From: Euptelea pleiosperma
Lineage: Eukaryota; Streptophyta; Magnoliopsida; Ranunculales; Eupteleaceae
DNA length: 64,000 bases
Reading direction: 5' to 3'
NCBI GenBank assembly: GCA_035048495.1
Contig: CM068544.1
Span: 11,216,138 to 11,280,137 of the forward strand
Positions 61,201-64,000 of the stretch are shown here, piece by piece. A program made the translations under genes and the position numbers. The notes under the pieces are model-generated. The model searched no databases. It was not told the origin of the DNA and saw only the letters and a program-made list of their open reading frames with translations. Every line of letters begins with the position of its first letter. Position 1 is the stretch's first letter.

Positions 61201-61895
61201 ACAAAGTACAGTAAACTTGCAATTTTGACAAAAGAAAATAAATCTAGAGATGCAAAATGCAGTAGTGAAGTCGTCTACAGAAGCTGCATCTTCCTTCGTT
61301 TGTTGATTAGAGAAACAAATACAATCAAATAATAACACAGGAAACTCGTATAACAATTTACAATTGCACTCATTTTGTTCATTTACATCACAATATGCTC
61401 AAGCAAACATAATTCTGGTCATGAAATTGTCTGAAAAATGGACAAAACCTTCGACGATTTATCGCTGAAAAATGCATAATTTTCCAAATTTAAGTATATC
61501 TGCTCTCTCTTTTCTCCAGCCCAGTAAAGCTTCATTCTTATAAAGAGAAGATAAACGGATCTGATGAATCAAAACTTCACATATCTAATCAAAACCACTC
61601 GTCCAGACGATCAACATGCAATCAAACACATAACGCACTCTTATCATTCGAACTTAGGATTCATTCTGAGCTCTAATTATTTCAAATTTACCATAAATAA
61701 ATTCATCTGACGATCATGTTGAACGCAAAAAAAAAGAAAGAAATATAGTACCTTCTGAAGCTGATCAGACGTGACATTGTCGCGATGCTTTGACCAGATT
61801 CCATTGGCCGAAACCGACCCCGTGGTGCACGATGGCGAAAACAGTGACGAAGAAGCATTACTGAATTGAGCATTTCTCTGCGGTAGACCGGGCAT
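7826..61895 (-). CDS. NST1-like conserved plant protein, 8 exons, introns up to 30.6 kb
   Basis: Eight minus-strand blocks join in frame through GT..AG introns: 61895-61752, 61157-60783, 60686-60427, 42502-42361, 41771-41400, 41260-41132, 10545-10417 and 10255-7826. The coding length is 3981 nt (1326 residues plus stop). I recognise the order of conserved blocks from a plant-specific family often auto-labelled 'stress response protein NST1-like'; its molecular function is not established. Visible features: an N-terminal WSKHRD motif, Cys pairs (YCSRC in exon 2, FCRDCRR in exon 4), acidic EEAEEEE (exon 5), and a long Glu/Lys/Arg coiled coil opening exon 8 followed by a Ser-rich, low-complexity C-terminal half ending RFSFF. 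Introns are 594, 96, 17924, 589, 139, 30586 and 161 bp. No frameshift or internal stop is seen, so the gene looks functional despite its load of transposons. Confidence 0.88.
10417..10545 (-). CDS. Host gene exon 7 (43 codons)
   Basis: Acceptor GCATTTTCAG|GTAGAA, donor AAGCAG|GTACTT, phase 0. It encodes [18 protein letters not shown] and [14 protein letters not shown]. The reading joins exon 6 (...FKEQ) to VEKAF as in family members, which supports the 30.6-kb intron. Confidence 0.88.
10630..11420 (-). mobile_element. LINE 3' end with RNase H domain, 5'-truncated
   Basis: The minus strand encodes [19 protein letters not shown] (the NxDG start of the RNase H domain of RNaseH-bearing plant L1s). 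[14 protein letters not shown] and [14 protein letters not shown] segments follow in shifted frames. A T-rich 3' region (the A-run at 10681-10699 on the plus strand) leads to a short A tail on the minus strand near 10631-10637. It lies only about 85 bp inside intron 6 from exon 7. Multiple frame changes make it inactive. Confidence 0.65.
11421..11914. other. Intronic stretch, nothing recognised
   Basis: Part of intron 6 between the LINE and the SINE; no coding potential or repeat structure noticed. Confidence 0.4.
11915..12032 (-). mobile_element. tRNA-derived SINE
   Basis: On the minus strand an A-box-like TAGCTCAATTGG (plus 12001-12012) is followed about 35 bases later by a B-box-like GGTTGAGGGTT (plus 11965-11976). 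The body ends in a run of AAAAG units (plus 11921-11944). This head plus A-rich tail is the layout of plant tRNA-derived SINEs. I saw no clear target duplication. Confidence 0.6.
12265..12790 (-). mobile_element. LINE C-terminal fragment
   Basis: The minus strand encodes [20 protein letters not shown] with RIFEGKE, the hallmark of the zinc-binding/C-terminal domain of L1 ORF2. [13 protein letters not shown] and an A run at 12268-12274 mark the 3' end. Frames are interrupted. Confidence 0.65.
13118..14264. mobile_element. Non-autonomous hAT element (13126-14256) with 8-bp target duplication
   Basis: Starts CAAGGAAATAAATTTC and ends GAAATTTATTTCCTTG, near-perfect inverted termini, flanked by the 8-bp direct repeat TCGCCAAG (13118-13125 and 14257-14264). 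The subterminal regions are packed with CGAAATATTTC-type motifs that are also found at both ends of the hAT element at 25996-32923. No transposase is present. It is 1131 bp, so it is a deletion derivative or large MITE mobilised by the same hAT family. Confidence 0.88.
14265..15010. other. Intronic stretch, nothing recognised
   Basis: Intron 6 sequence between the hAT derivative and the repeat pair; no gene or repeat identified. Confidence 0.4.
15015..15250. repeat. Left member of a ~220-bp direct-repeat pair (possible short LTR)
   Basis: Shares GAGACTAATCCTAAG, CCTAACCAATCTAACCT, CCATTAATTGGT-like and GTAGAACACTT blocks, in order, with 16200-16412 (roughly 80% identity by eye). The 0.95 kb between them has no recognisable gag or pol. 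A degraded short-LTR element is possible but unproven. Confidence 0.45.
16200..16412. repeat. Right member of the ~220-bp direct-repeat pair
   Basis: Same block order as 15015-15250. No TG..CA edges or target duplication could be fixed. Confidence 0.45.
16413..16921. other. Target sequence left of the gypsy insertion, unclassified
   Basis: GC-richer than its surroundings. On the plus strand a short in-frame piece reads [20 protein letters not shown], and another ORF-like remnant resumes beyond the gypsy at 40650-40856. It may be a degraded gene or transposon that pre-dated the gypsy insertion; no family is assigned. Confidence 0.35.
16922..18584 (-). repeat. 3' LTR of gypsy A
   Basis: 1663 bp, co-linear with 38757-40446 from GGTGAAAACTAGCCTA to GGACGTGATGT. 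The terminal CA has become CT. Confidence 0.85.
18663..20268 (-). pseudogene. Gypsy A RNase H end and integrase, broken
   Basis: The minus strand encodes the end of RNase H ([19 protein letters not shown]). Next comes the integrase zinc-binding segment (HFGHDKT..., CRVCQLAKH) and the core ([24 protein letters not shown]), then [10 protein letters not shown] and the C-terminal [14 protein letters not shown]. The glutamate of the DDE triad, normally the E of QTE, is K here. Stops separate at least four segments. The 5' part of this pol lies at 33957-35600, beyond the nested insertion. Confidence 0.85.
20098..20268. repeat. 171-bp duplicated gypsy segment, left copy
   Basis: Nearly identical (5 mismatches by eye) and in the same orientation as 33957-34127. 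The two copies directly flank the inverted retroelement unit. See findings. Confidence 0.88.
20269..22458 (+). repeat. LTR of the plus arm (Athila-like, ~2.19 kb)
   Basis: Begins TGATAAGTCATC directly at the junction with gypsy A. It ends at GTAATA, where the minus-arm copy has the canonical GTAACA, seven bases before the primer site. No coding content is seen. Confidence 0.75.
22465..22482 (+). other. Primer binding site, tRNA-Asp type
   Basis: TGGCGCCGTCGCCGGGGA complements the 3' end of plant tRNA-Asp with one mismatch. The tRNA-Asp site is typical of Athila-type gypsy elements. Confidence 0.85.
22540..22790 (+). repeat. ~27-bp AT-rich minisatellite in the retroelement leader
   Basis: About nine units of TTTATTTATTTACTTCAGTAC with variable T runs. 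The mirror image lies at 25655-25835 in the minus arm with a different copy number. Confidence 0.85.
23385..24080 (+). pseudogene. Athila-like gag, plus arm, truncated at palindrome centre
   Basis: The N-terminal segment contains [18 protein letters not shown]. After stops, the retrotransposon gag core reads [16 protein letters not shown] and [12 protein letters not shown], then [15 protein letters not shown] in another frame. It ends abruptly after GGGGAGTTTA at 24080, where the sequence switches to the opposite strand. The zinc-knuckle part is missing from this arm. Confidence 0.82.
24081..25140 (-). pseudogene. Athila-like gag with zinc knuckle, minus arm
   Basis: Same N-terminus as the plus arm ([18 protein letters not shown]), then the gag core, then a zinc-knuckle-like [14 protein letters not shown] encoded around 24150-24195. 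It extends about 360 bp further into gag than the plus arm and forms the loop of the palindrome. Frameshifts and stops are present. Confidence 0.82.
25655..25835 (-). repeat. ~27-bp AT-rich minisatellite, minus arm copy
   Basis: Inverse of 22540-22790 (GTACTGAAGTAAATAAATAAA units), about seven copies. Confidence 0.85.
25907..25924 (-). other. Primer binding site, tRNA-Asp type, minus arm
   Basis: Minus strand TGGCGCCGTTGCCGGGGA is a perfect tRNA-Asp complement. The LTR starts at 25931 (TGTTACG on the plus strand). Confidence 0.87.
26412..29741 (-). pseudogene. hAT transposase (BED zinc finger, DUF659, hAT dimerisation), lightly broken
   Basis: Exon 1 (about 29741-28686) opens [13 protein letters not shown] and has the BED finger [19 protein letters not shown], then the DUF659 segment ([20 protein letters not shown]). 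A single-base loss in the GGAA(A)GG run near 28709-28719 shifts the frame. The next block (to about 28075) carries [16 protein letters not shown] and [17 protein letters not shown]. Short exons follow near 27860-27990 and 27690-27780. The last exon (from about 27610) carries the dimerisation motif [20 protein letters not shown]. An in-frame TAG at 26763-26765 truncates the Gln/Tyr-rich tail. With only two visible lesions this is a recently silenced copy. It is in the same orientation as the host gene. Confidence 0.88.
30928..31313. repeat. Foldback element with ~150-bp inverted arms
   Basis: Left arm GTAACAAGGTATGCC..., right arm ...GTATACCTTGTTAC. The arms share GGAAGCGGCATTTTTGGTAG and TGCCATCTGGGCCCACTGAC in inverse order. 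Non-coding. Confidence 0.8.
31355..31740. repeat. Second foldback element adjoining the first
   Basis: Arms pair through TTTTTGATGTAGAAGTCC versus its inverse near 31690-31710, the TGGTGGACCCACACACC region, and AGCACTTTTCCATCATGGGCT versus its inverse near 31560-31580. Confidence 0.72.
32384..32425. repeat. (CTG)n microsatellite
   Basis: A run of CTG/CTA triplets; a CT run follows near 32478-32500. It lies inside the hAT element upstream of the transposase. Confidence 0.85.
33957..34127. repeat. 171-bp duplicated gypsy segment, right copy
   Basis: Direct repeat of 20098-20268. It continues rightwards as normal gypsy A RNase H sequence. Confidence 0.88.
35689..35781. mobile_element. 77-bp MITE (35697-35773), CTATGTTACC family, 8-bp target duplication
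   Basis: Inverted ends CTATGTTACCCGGATAC / GTATCCGGGTATCATAG, flanked by GCTGTGGG at 35689-35696 and 35774-35781. It is inserted in the degraded protease region of gypsy A. Confidence 0.88.
36397..37868. mobile_element. Unclassified ~1.47-kb insertion in gypsy A gag
   Basis: Gypsy A gag reads up to ...SVKNIS (plus about 37869) and resumes at [15 protein letters not shown] (plus about 36300-36380), so what lies between is foreign. GAATA at both edges is a candidate 5-bp target duplication. There is no coding capacity. Landmarks are a GGGGTTGACTAGG start, TTTTTACGTGGAAACC, and the ATCGAT repeat array. The layout resembles the insert at 51805-53260. Confidence 0.55.
37262..37525. repeat. Array of self-complementary CCAATCGATTGTAC motifs
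   Basis: About ten occurrences of (G/T)CCAATCGATTGTAC or close variants within 260 bp. Each is centred on the palindrome CAATCGATTG, and spacing alternates between about 13 and 40 bases. Confidence 0.88.
37869..38617 (-). pseudogene. Gypsy A gag N-terminal part
   Basis: The minus strand has a likely start at MPTRSG (about 38617). The gag domain reads [52 protein letters not shown] and [17 protein letters not shown], typical of Ty3/gypsy gag. A stop after CHSLH and the insertion at 37868 interrupt it. Confidence 0.82.
38757..40446 (-). repeat. 5' LTR of gypsy A
   Basis: 1690 bp. It starts (plus strand) TGATGCTGGATGGTG and ends TACTCATCA. The adjacent minus-strand sequence AATTTGGTATTGATCC is a plausible degenerate primer site. 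Confidence 0.85.
40447..41131. other. Intron 6 end, with a short coiled-coil-like plus-strand ORF
   Basis: The plus strand at 40650-40856 can encode 68 residues rich in Glu/Lys/Ile ([20 protein letters not shown]), coiled-coil-like, with no family recognised. Together with 16413-16921 it is probably the pre-insertion target of gypsy A. Confidence 0.35.
41132..41260 (-). CDS. Host gene exon 6 (43 codons)
   Basis: Acceptor CACGTTCAG|GATGAT, donor GAACAG|GTATGT, phase 0. It encodes an acidic start ([15 protein letters not shown]) and then [20 protein letters not shown]. The next coding block is 30.6 kb away. Confidence 0.88.
41400..41771 (-). CDS. Host gene exon 5 (124 codons)
   Basis: Acceptor TATTTTCAG|GTATCT, donor GAAGAG|GTAATT. 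It encodes [49 protein letters not shown] and [15 protein letters not shown]. Compact and highly conserved, with an acidic tail. Confidence 0.9.
41882..42204. mobile_element. hAT-type MITE (41890-42196) with 8-bp target duplication, intron 4
   Basis: Ends CATGGTTTAAAA / TTTCAAACCTTG, flanked by ATTCTAAC at 41882-41889 and 42197-42204. Internally it is full of short inverted GTTATAAC / CGTTATAATG blocks. It is 307 bp, non-coding, and about 120 bp from exon 5. Confidence 0.9.
42361..42502 (-). CDS. Host gene exon 4 (142 nt)
   Basis: Acceptor TGTCACAG|GTTTGAC completes the split Arg codon of exon 3. The donor is TATGAG|GTATAT. It encodes [20 protein letters not shown], then [15 protein letters not shown]. 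The two Cys pairs resemble a small zinc-binding module (inference). Phase and sequence continuity with exon 3 are the main proof that the 17.9-kb gap is an intron. Confidence 0.88.
42985..44310. mobile_element. Foldback DNA element with ~300-bp inverted arms
   Basis: Left arm about 42985-43330 and right arm about 43965-44310 pair through TGTTGACTAAAATCTGAC, CCTTGGAACAAGACATTTG, GGCCAAAACCCTAACCCCAAATCAAAC and ATTCCAGTGGGTTTG. Outer ends resemble CCCCCCATGTT. The spacer of about 630 bp shows no transposase. A fragment of the same end lies at 62830-62875. Target duplication was not resolved. Confidence 0.75.
44779..44915. mobile_element. 121-bp MITE (44787-44907), CTATGTTACC family, 8-bp target duplication
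   Basis: Same ends as the 77-bp copy at 35697 but inverted (CTATGATACCCGGATAC ... GTATCCGGGTAACATAG), flanked by ACGGGAAT at 44779-44786 and 44908-44915. It carries about 44 bp more interior sequence. Inserted in LINE sequence. Confidence 0.9.
45154..45332 (-). repeat. 3' LTR of the copia element
   Basis: 179 bp, 9 bp shorter than its partner (GAATTCAGG versus GAATTTTAGGGTTTCAGG near one end). Confidence 0.93.
45340..46728 (-). CDS. Copia reverse transcriptase and RNase H (open over 462 codons)
   Basis: Contains the copia RT hallmarks [54 protein letters not shown], the catalytic YVDD ([12 protein letters not shown]) and [15 protein letters not shown]. RNase H motifs are [30 protein letters not shown] and [23 protein letters not shown]. 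It is uninterrupted, but upstream a missing A in an A-run near 46795-46803 cuts it off from the rest of the polyprotein, so it is not translated in its natural context. Confidence 0.9.
   Translation of the reverse strand: MKCKPDGSVDRYKARLVAKGYSQTYGIDYKETFAPVAKLNSIRVILSLAASQSWPLLQLDVKNAFLHGDLKEEVYMLPPPGFRVSDDMQRVCKLKKTLYGLKQSPRAWFERFSGAVKQLGYNQGQADHTLFIRRVGGTTTILIVYVDDIIVTGNCATEISRLKSFLAAEFEIKDLGTLKYFLGIEVARSNEGIYICQRKYVLDLLQDTGMLGARPVDTPIEANHRLDGQSGELLEDVGSFQRLVGRLIYLAHTRPDIAYAVSVVSQYMHAPRTPHLEATNRILRYLKSSPGKGLLFRRHGHAKVEGFTDADWAGAQDDRRSTSGYCTFVGGNLVTWRSKKQQVVARSSAEAEFRSMAYGLCELLWLKILLRELGFPIEGSMSLYCDNKAAISIAHNPVQHDRTKHIEVDRHFIREKVTSGVICIPFVPTSEQVADVLTKGVAVAQFRACLDKLGMIDIHAPT
46729..48970 (-). 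pseudogene. Copia zinc knuckles, protease and integrase, broken
   Basis: Two CCHC knuckles ([28 protein letters not shown]), protease active site [11 protein letters not shown], and the integrase zinc-binding region ([18 protein letters not shown]). The core has DVWGPS, SYQGGEY and [13 protein letters not shown]. An in-frame TAG at 47531-47533 interrupts the integrase end. A frameshift lies near 47020, within the linker to RT. Confidence 0.88.
49022..49660 (-). pseudogene. Copia gag, ends in a premature TAG
   Basis: Starts [11 protein letters not shown] and contains the retrotransposon gag signature ([48 protein letters not shown]). TAG at 49022-49024 lies in the same frame as the downstream knuckle/protease ORF, so gag-pol was once continuous. 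Confidence 0.88.
50373..50560 (-). repeat. 5' LTR of the copia element
   Basis: 188 bp; primer site directly adjacent at 50361-50372. Confidence 0.93.
50566..51804 (-). pseudogene. LINE reverse transcriptase palm/thumb segment
   Basis: After removing the 421-bp MITE at 51202-51622, the minus strand reads [23 protein letters not shown] (DD at 51659-51664). [37 protein letters not shown] and [15 protein letters not shown] follow, typical of L1 thumb and connection. Several frames and stops. Confidence 0.75.
51194..51630. mobile_element. 421-bp MITE (51202-51622), CTATGTTGC family, 8-bp target duplication
   Basis: Ends CTATGTTGCA / GTGCAACAT, with further inverted homology (GTACTCGTGTCAAATATGTGTTGG against the inverse of CCGTGTTGGACTTGACACCCGTAC). 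It is flanked by AAGTTGAC at 51194-51201 and 51623-51630. Removing it restores continuous LINE sequence. Confidence 0.85.
51805..53260. mobile_element. Unclassified ~1.45-kb insertion
   Basis: Interrupts the LINE reverse transcriptase (resuming beyond 57514). It starts near GGGTGAATAGGAC. Landmarks are TTTATAGTGGTTCGGC, AATTTATAAGCAAGCC, and a region with repeated GGTCGGTCGCC/GGTCGGCCGCAC. No protein is evident. A run of 12 G lies near 52757-52768. The architecture resembles 36397-37868. Confidence 0.45.
53400..53530. repeat. TTTACTA-TTTA-TAGTAAA stem-loop repeats in the TRIM LTR
   Basis: Four or more tandem imperfect palindromes of TTTACTATTTATAGTAAA type, also present at about 54480-54640 and 56890-57010 in the other two LTRs with different copy numbers. 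Confidence 0.85.
54790..56136 (+). mobile_element. PIF/Harbinger-type element (54793-56133) with captured gene fragment
   Basis: 12-bp inverted termini GGGCGTGTTTGG / CCAAACAGGCCC (one mismatch) flanked by TAA at 54790-54792 and 56134-56136, the 3-bp TAA target typical of PIF/Harbinger and Tourist. It is 1341 bp with no transposase. The interior contains an ARF-like GTPase exon and intron/UTR-like sequence. Excising it restores LTR2 of the surrounding TRIM-like element. Confidence 0.85.
55806..55964 (+). pseudogene. Captured first exon of an ARF-like (ARL) small GTPase
   Basis: The plus strand reads [22 protein letters not shown], then [14 protein letters not shown], then [20 protein letters not shown], which I recognise as the N-terminus of a plant ARL protein (ARLB1/ARL5-like). 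The P-loop GLDNAGKTT has K-M in place of K-T and an in-frame TAG replaces the Trp codon, so it is a dead fragment. It stops at the TVGSNI position. Upstream TTGATTCAG|GTAGAAAG looks like an original splice acceptor next to the start codon. Confidence 0.8.
57557..59045 (-). pseudogene. LINE endonuclease and reverse transcriptase N-terminal part
   Basis: The endonuclease segment encodes [42 protein letters not shown] and [14 protein letters not shown] (the SRxD...SDH-type end of the endonuclease, with N for D). The RT start has [27 protein letters not shown] and [14 protein letters not shown]. Stops and frame changes lie between segments. Confidence 0.8.
59081..60426. other. Unique-looking intron 3 sequence
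   Basis: About 1.35 kb between the LINE 5' end and exon 3. No coding region or repeat recognised; probably original intron. Confidence 0.5.
60427..60686 (-). CDS. Host gene exon 3 (260 nt)
   Basis: Acceptor AATTCAG|GTCTTTGAC, donor TACAG|GTGTGT. The last codon (Arg) is split 2+1 with exon 4 across the 17.9-kb intron. It encodes [29 protein letters not shown] and [17 protein letters not shown]. Confidence 0.88.
60783..61157 (-). CDS. Host gene exon 2 (125 codons)
   Basis: Acceptor GATGTAG|TTCTGG, donor CAAAAT|GTAAGT, phase 0 at both ends. It encodes [19 protein letters not shown] and then YCSRCNG, a CxxC pair that may bind metal, followed by [14 protein letters not shown] and [12 protein letters not shown], all strongly conserved in the family. 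Confidence 0.88.
61752..61895 (-). CDS. Host gene exon 1 (48 codons, start codon)
   Basis: Starts [16 protein letters not shown] and ends ...TSDQLQK at donor AAG|GTACTA, phase 0. The ATG is chosen because it opens the conserved N-terminus, with WSKHRDN at residues 34-40. Coding sequence upstream of it was not seen. Confidence 0.85.
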
Positions 61896-62375
61896 CCTCA
61901 GGTTCTCGAAGATCCCTTTTTCAATCCTTCCATCTGTTCTGCAACTCCCCTCGATTCACCGTCCGATACAGATCGAAAACCGATTGATATATTAATAAAC
62001 CAATGAAAGTCGGATGACCGAATGCGCGAAGATTGATTGGAAGTTGCAGAGGTCGGAATCTAAGACTTTCCTGATCGAAATGAATCTATCGGGGGCTGAA
62101 TCCAATGGTTTCGAGATTGAAAACCGACGAATATATCAGATCGAAAATTGGGGAAGATTTTGTTGGCGCACGGTTAAAAGCTTCAACAGATGAAGATTCG
62201 ATTTTAACTACTGCAGCGAAAACAGGGCCAATTAGTGAGGTGGCTGATCTAACTTACGGGGGCATTGAAGCCGATAGTTGCCCGCGCAGTTTCGGGCGTA
62301 TAGCAAAATGATGAAATAACGGGTTGAAATGAGGTACGCAGTGTCGCCATACATTAGTAAACCTTCGCTGACACC
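61896..62375 (-). promoter_or_regulatory. 5' UTR and proximal promoter region of the host gene
   Basis: 480 bp of moderate GC between the ATG at 61895 and the first upstream foldback element. The transcription start is not visible. A 68-codon plus-strand ORF (62105-62311) has no recognised family and is probably chance. Confidence 0.5.
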
Positions 62376-63055
62376 TCCAGTCAGCGACGCGGCTAACTGC
62401 AACCAATATGAGCCACGTGGAACATTCTTAAGAGAACACTGACCGTATGGATGTTTGGCCAATCACTAAGTGGACCTACAAACCAAAAATCAACCTGATT
62501 AGTGATTTATAAAACCTTTGGATCTTTGTACCCAAATAATGCTCAAATTCCTAAAATCAACCCATGAAAATAACTTCAATCCAAAGCATAGAAATCACAG
62601 AAAAATCTAGTCTGCATACGATTGTGCAGACTTAAAAAGTATGCAAACATTGTATCTACCCTTGAATGCTCCTTGAAAAATATGTTATTAATTAATAAAA
62701 TAAATCTTTTTGAAAAATTTAAATAACACGTTTTTCAATGGACATCCAACAGTGCTGACAATGTTTGCATACTTTAAAGTCTGCAAACGTATACAAACTA
62801 GATTCGTCCAGAAATCACATACCAGATACCCTCATGTTATCTTCAAAATTTGACATACCCCCACAATTTGAAAGAGCCCAAATAATTCTCAAATTCCTAG
62901 GGTTAAAATATCTTCAATCCAATGCTTAGAAATCACTTATCAGGCTGATTTTTAGTTTGTATGTCCATCTAGTGATTGGCCAAACATCCATACAGTCAGT
63001 GTCCTCTTAAGAATGTGCCATGTGGCTCATATTGGCTGTAGTTAGCGATGTCCTT
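62376..63055. mobile_element. Foldback element upstream of the host gene
   Basis: Left end GCTAACTGCAACCAATATGAGCCACGTGG pairs with right end CCATGTGGCTCATATTGGCTGTAGTTAGC. The arms also share GACCGTATGGATGTTTGGCCAATC in inverse orientation. Same module family as inside the hAT at 29.8-32.3 kb. A second MITE is nested at about 62615-62810. Confidence 0.78.
62615..62810. mobile_element. Nested MITE with CTAGTCTGCATACG ends
   Basis: Inverted arms: CTAGTCTGCATACG...GTATGCAAACATTGT against ACAATGTTTGCATAC...CGTATACAAACTAG. Interior CTCCTTGAAAAATATGTTATT / AATAACACGTTTTTCAATGG is also found, degraded, at 30490-30575 inside the hAT. Confidence 0.75.
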
Positions 63056-64000
63056 CACTGTCTAGGTTATATCCTCTGGGTTTTTGTAGCTTTTTTTTTT
63101 TGAAAATTTTAACTAGCTACTTCATCTCTCAGGAATTAGAGCATCTCAAGATCTCTAAAAGAGATCAACACCTTGGAAAACTAGAAAATTCTAATAGATT
63201 CATTGACACTAAGCTTACAACTCAATTTATAGACTTGATGACCTACTAAATTACTTGCTAATTTAATCAAATCAAACTAGAATAGAGACTACCCTAATAA
63301 AAGCAAACTGAAATAAGAAACTTCCCCCAATTAGAATTTGGACCGTTACAGTTATTACCACAAAAACTAATTCATAATTCCATATGTTCTATACAGAACA
63401 GGAAGTTGTCTCCTCCTCTTATAGGCTTCATAAAGAAGGGCCGAGATCTTATCCCCCAACTGGACAGTGGATTTCAGCCACTCACACCCAATTTTGACAA
63501 ACGCTTTGTCGAGGAGTGTCGTGGGCACAGGCCATCTACTAGTGTTCTATATTTGTAAGTGGATTTATATCTTCATACAGATATACTTGTCGATTTTCAC
63601 TTCTATTTACCTATGCATCCATCTTTTTTATATTATTATAATCCATGGATATGTTACCATCTCACGCTTTCTAGGTTACAGTGTCTGGCACCTCAATTCC
63701 ATTTCCTTTGTCTGAGATATAGAGATAGAGTTATTTAATTAAAAAGTCATTTTAAAACCAATGCCTAAACCATGGGTATGTGTGGCCCGCGATCATTGGC
63801 ACATGATCACCACTTCAAAAATCATACCACTTCAGAAAAATTCTCCACCTCTCGGTTGATATAGACACCAAAAATTCAGAATTGGTAGGTTTTACTACTT
63901 TTTAAAGAGTGATTTTATCCGTTGGATTCAACCAATTTTTTTTTTTTTTTTGAGTACTAAAACTAGCAGCTAAAAGTCACTAAACAAATTGATTTTCATG
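63056..64000. other. Intergenic sequence with a partial foldback copy
   Basis: No gene seen. From about 63760 to the window end the sequence matches the foldback module of 30720-31180 (CATTGG..., GTTGATATAGACACCAAAAATTCA, TTTTTTGAGTACTAAAAC, CTAAACAAATTGATTTTC) and continues past the window. Confidence 0.5.

Noticed and set aside
62105..62311. 68-codon plus-strand ORF upstream of the host gene
   Set aside because: No recognised family, no neighbouring exons, overlaps the expected promoter of the minus-strand gene; probably chance.

Overview
The window is nuclear DNA from a flowering plant with a large, retrotransposon-rich genome. The evidence is spliced GT-AG exons of a plant-specific gene family, Ty3/gypsy and Ty1/copia elements with plant-type primer sites, L1-type LINEs, hAT and PIF/Harbinger elements, and many small inverted-repeat elements. 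Introns of about 18 and 31 kb would fit a big-genome lineage such as a magnoliid or other early-diverging angiosperm, but I cannot name the species.

Only one host gene is recognisable. It lies on the minus strand, with its ATG at 61895 and stop at 7826, so it covers about 54 kb. Eight exons join in frame with canonical splice sites to encode about 1326 residues. The protein belongs to a conserved, poorly characterised plant family that automated annotation often labels 'stress response protein NST1-like'. Its exons cluster in three islands: 60.4-61.9 kb (exons 1-3), 41.1-42.5 kb (exons 4-6) and 7.8-10.5 kb (exons 7-8). Two giant introns separate the islands and are made almost entirely of transposons.

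Layout: 1-5685 is the end of a non-autonomous LTR element with 4-kb LTRs. 5.7-6.2 kb holds a LINE scrap, and 6.2-7.8 kb is 3' flank. Intron 6 (10546-41131) carries LINE and SINE fragments, a non-autonomous hAT (13126-14256), and one gypsy element (16922-40446). Inside that gypsy sits a second, Athila-like retroelement present as a head-to-head inverted duplication (20269-33956). One arm of the duplication is split by a 6.9-kb hAT element carrying a broken transposase. Intron 4 holds a 307-bp hAT-like MITE. Intron 3 (42503-60426) is essentially one LINE shredded by a foldback element, a copia element with TG..CT ends, two members of a CTATGTT-ended MITE family, an unclassified 1.45-kb insert, and a tandem three-LTR TRIM-like element. 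One LTR of that TRIM-like element contains a PIF/Harbinger-type element that has captured part of an ARF-like GTPase gene. 62.4-63.1 kb, just upstream of the gene, is another foldback element.

Target-site duplications read directly from the sequence allow much of the nesting order to be reconstructed. No element has an intact coding set. Most coding transposons lie in the same orientation as the host gene. The most unusual items are the retroelement palindrome, the gene-capturing Harbinger element, the three-copy MITE family, the 4-kb-LTR element, and the extreme intron sizes.
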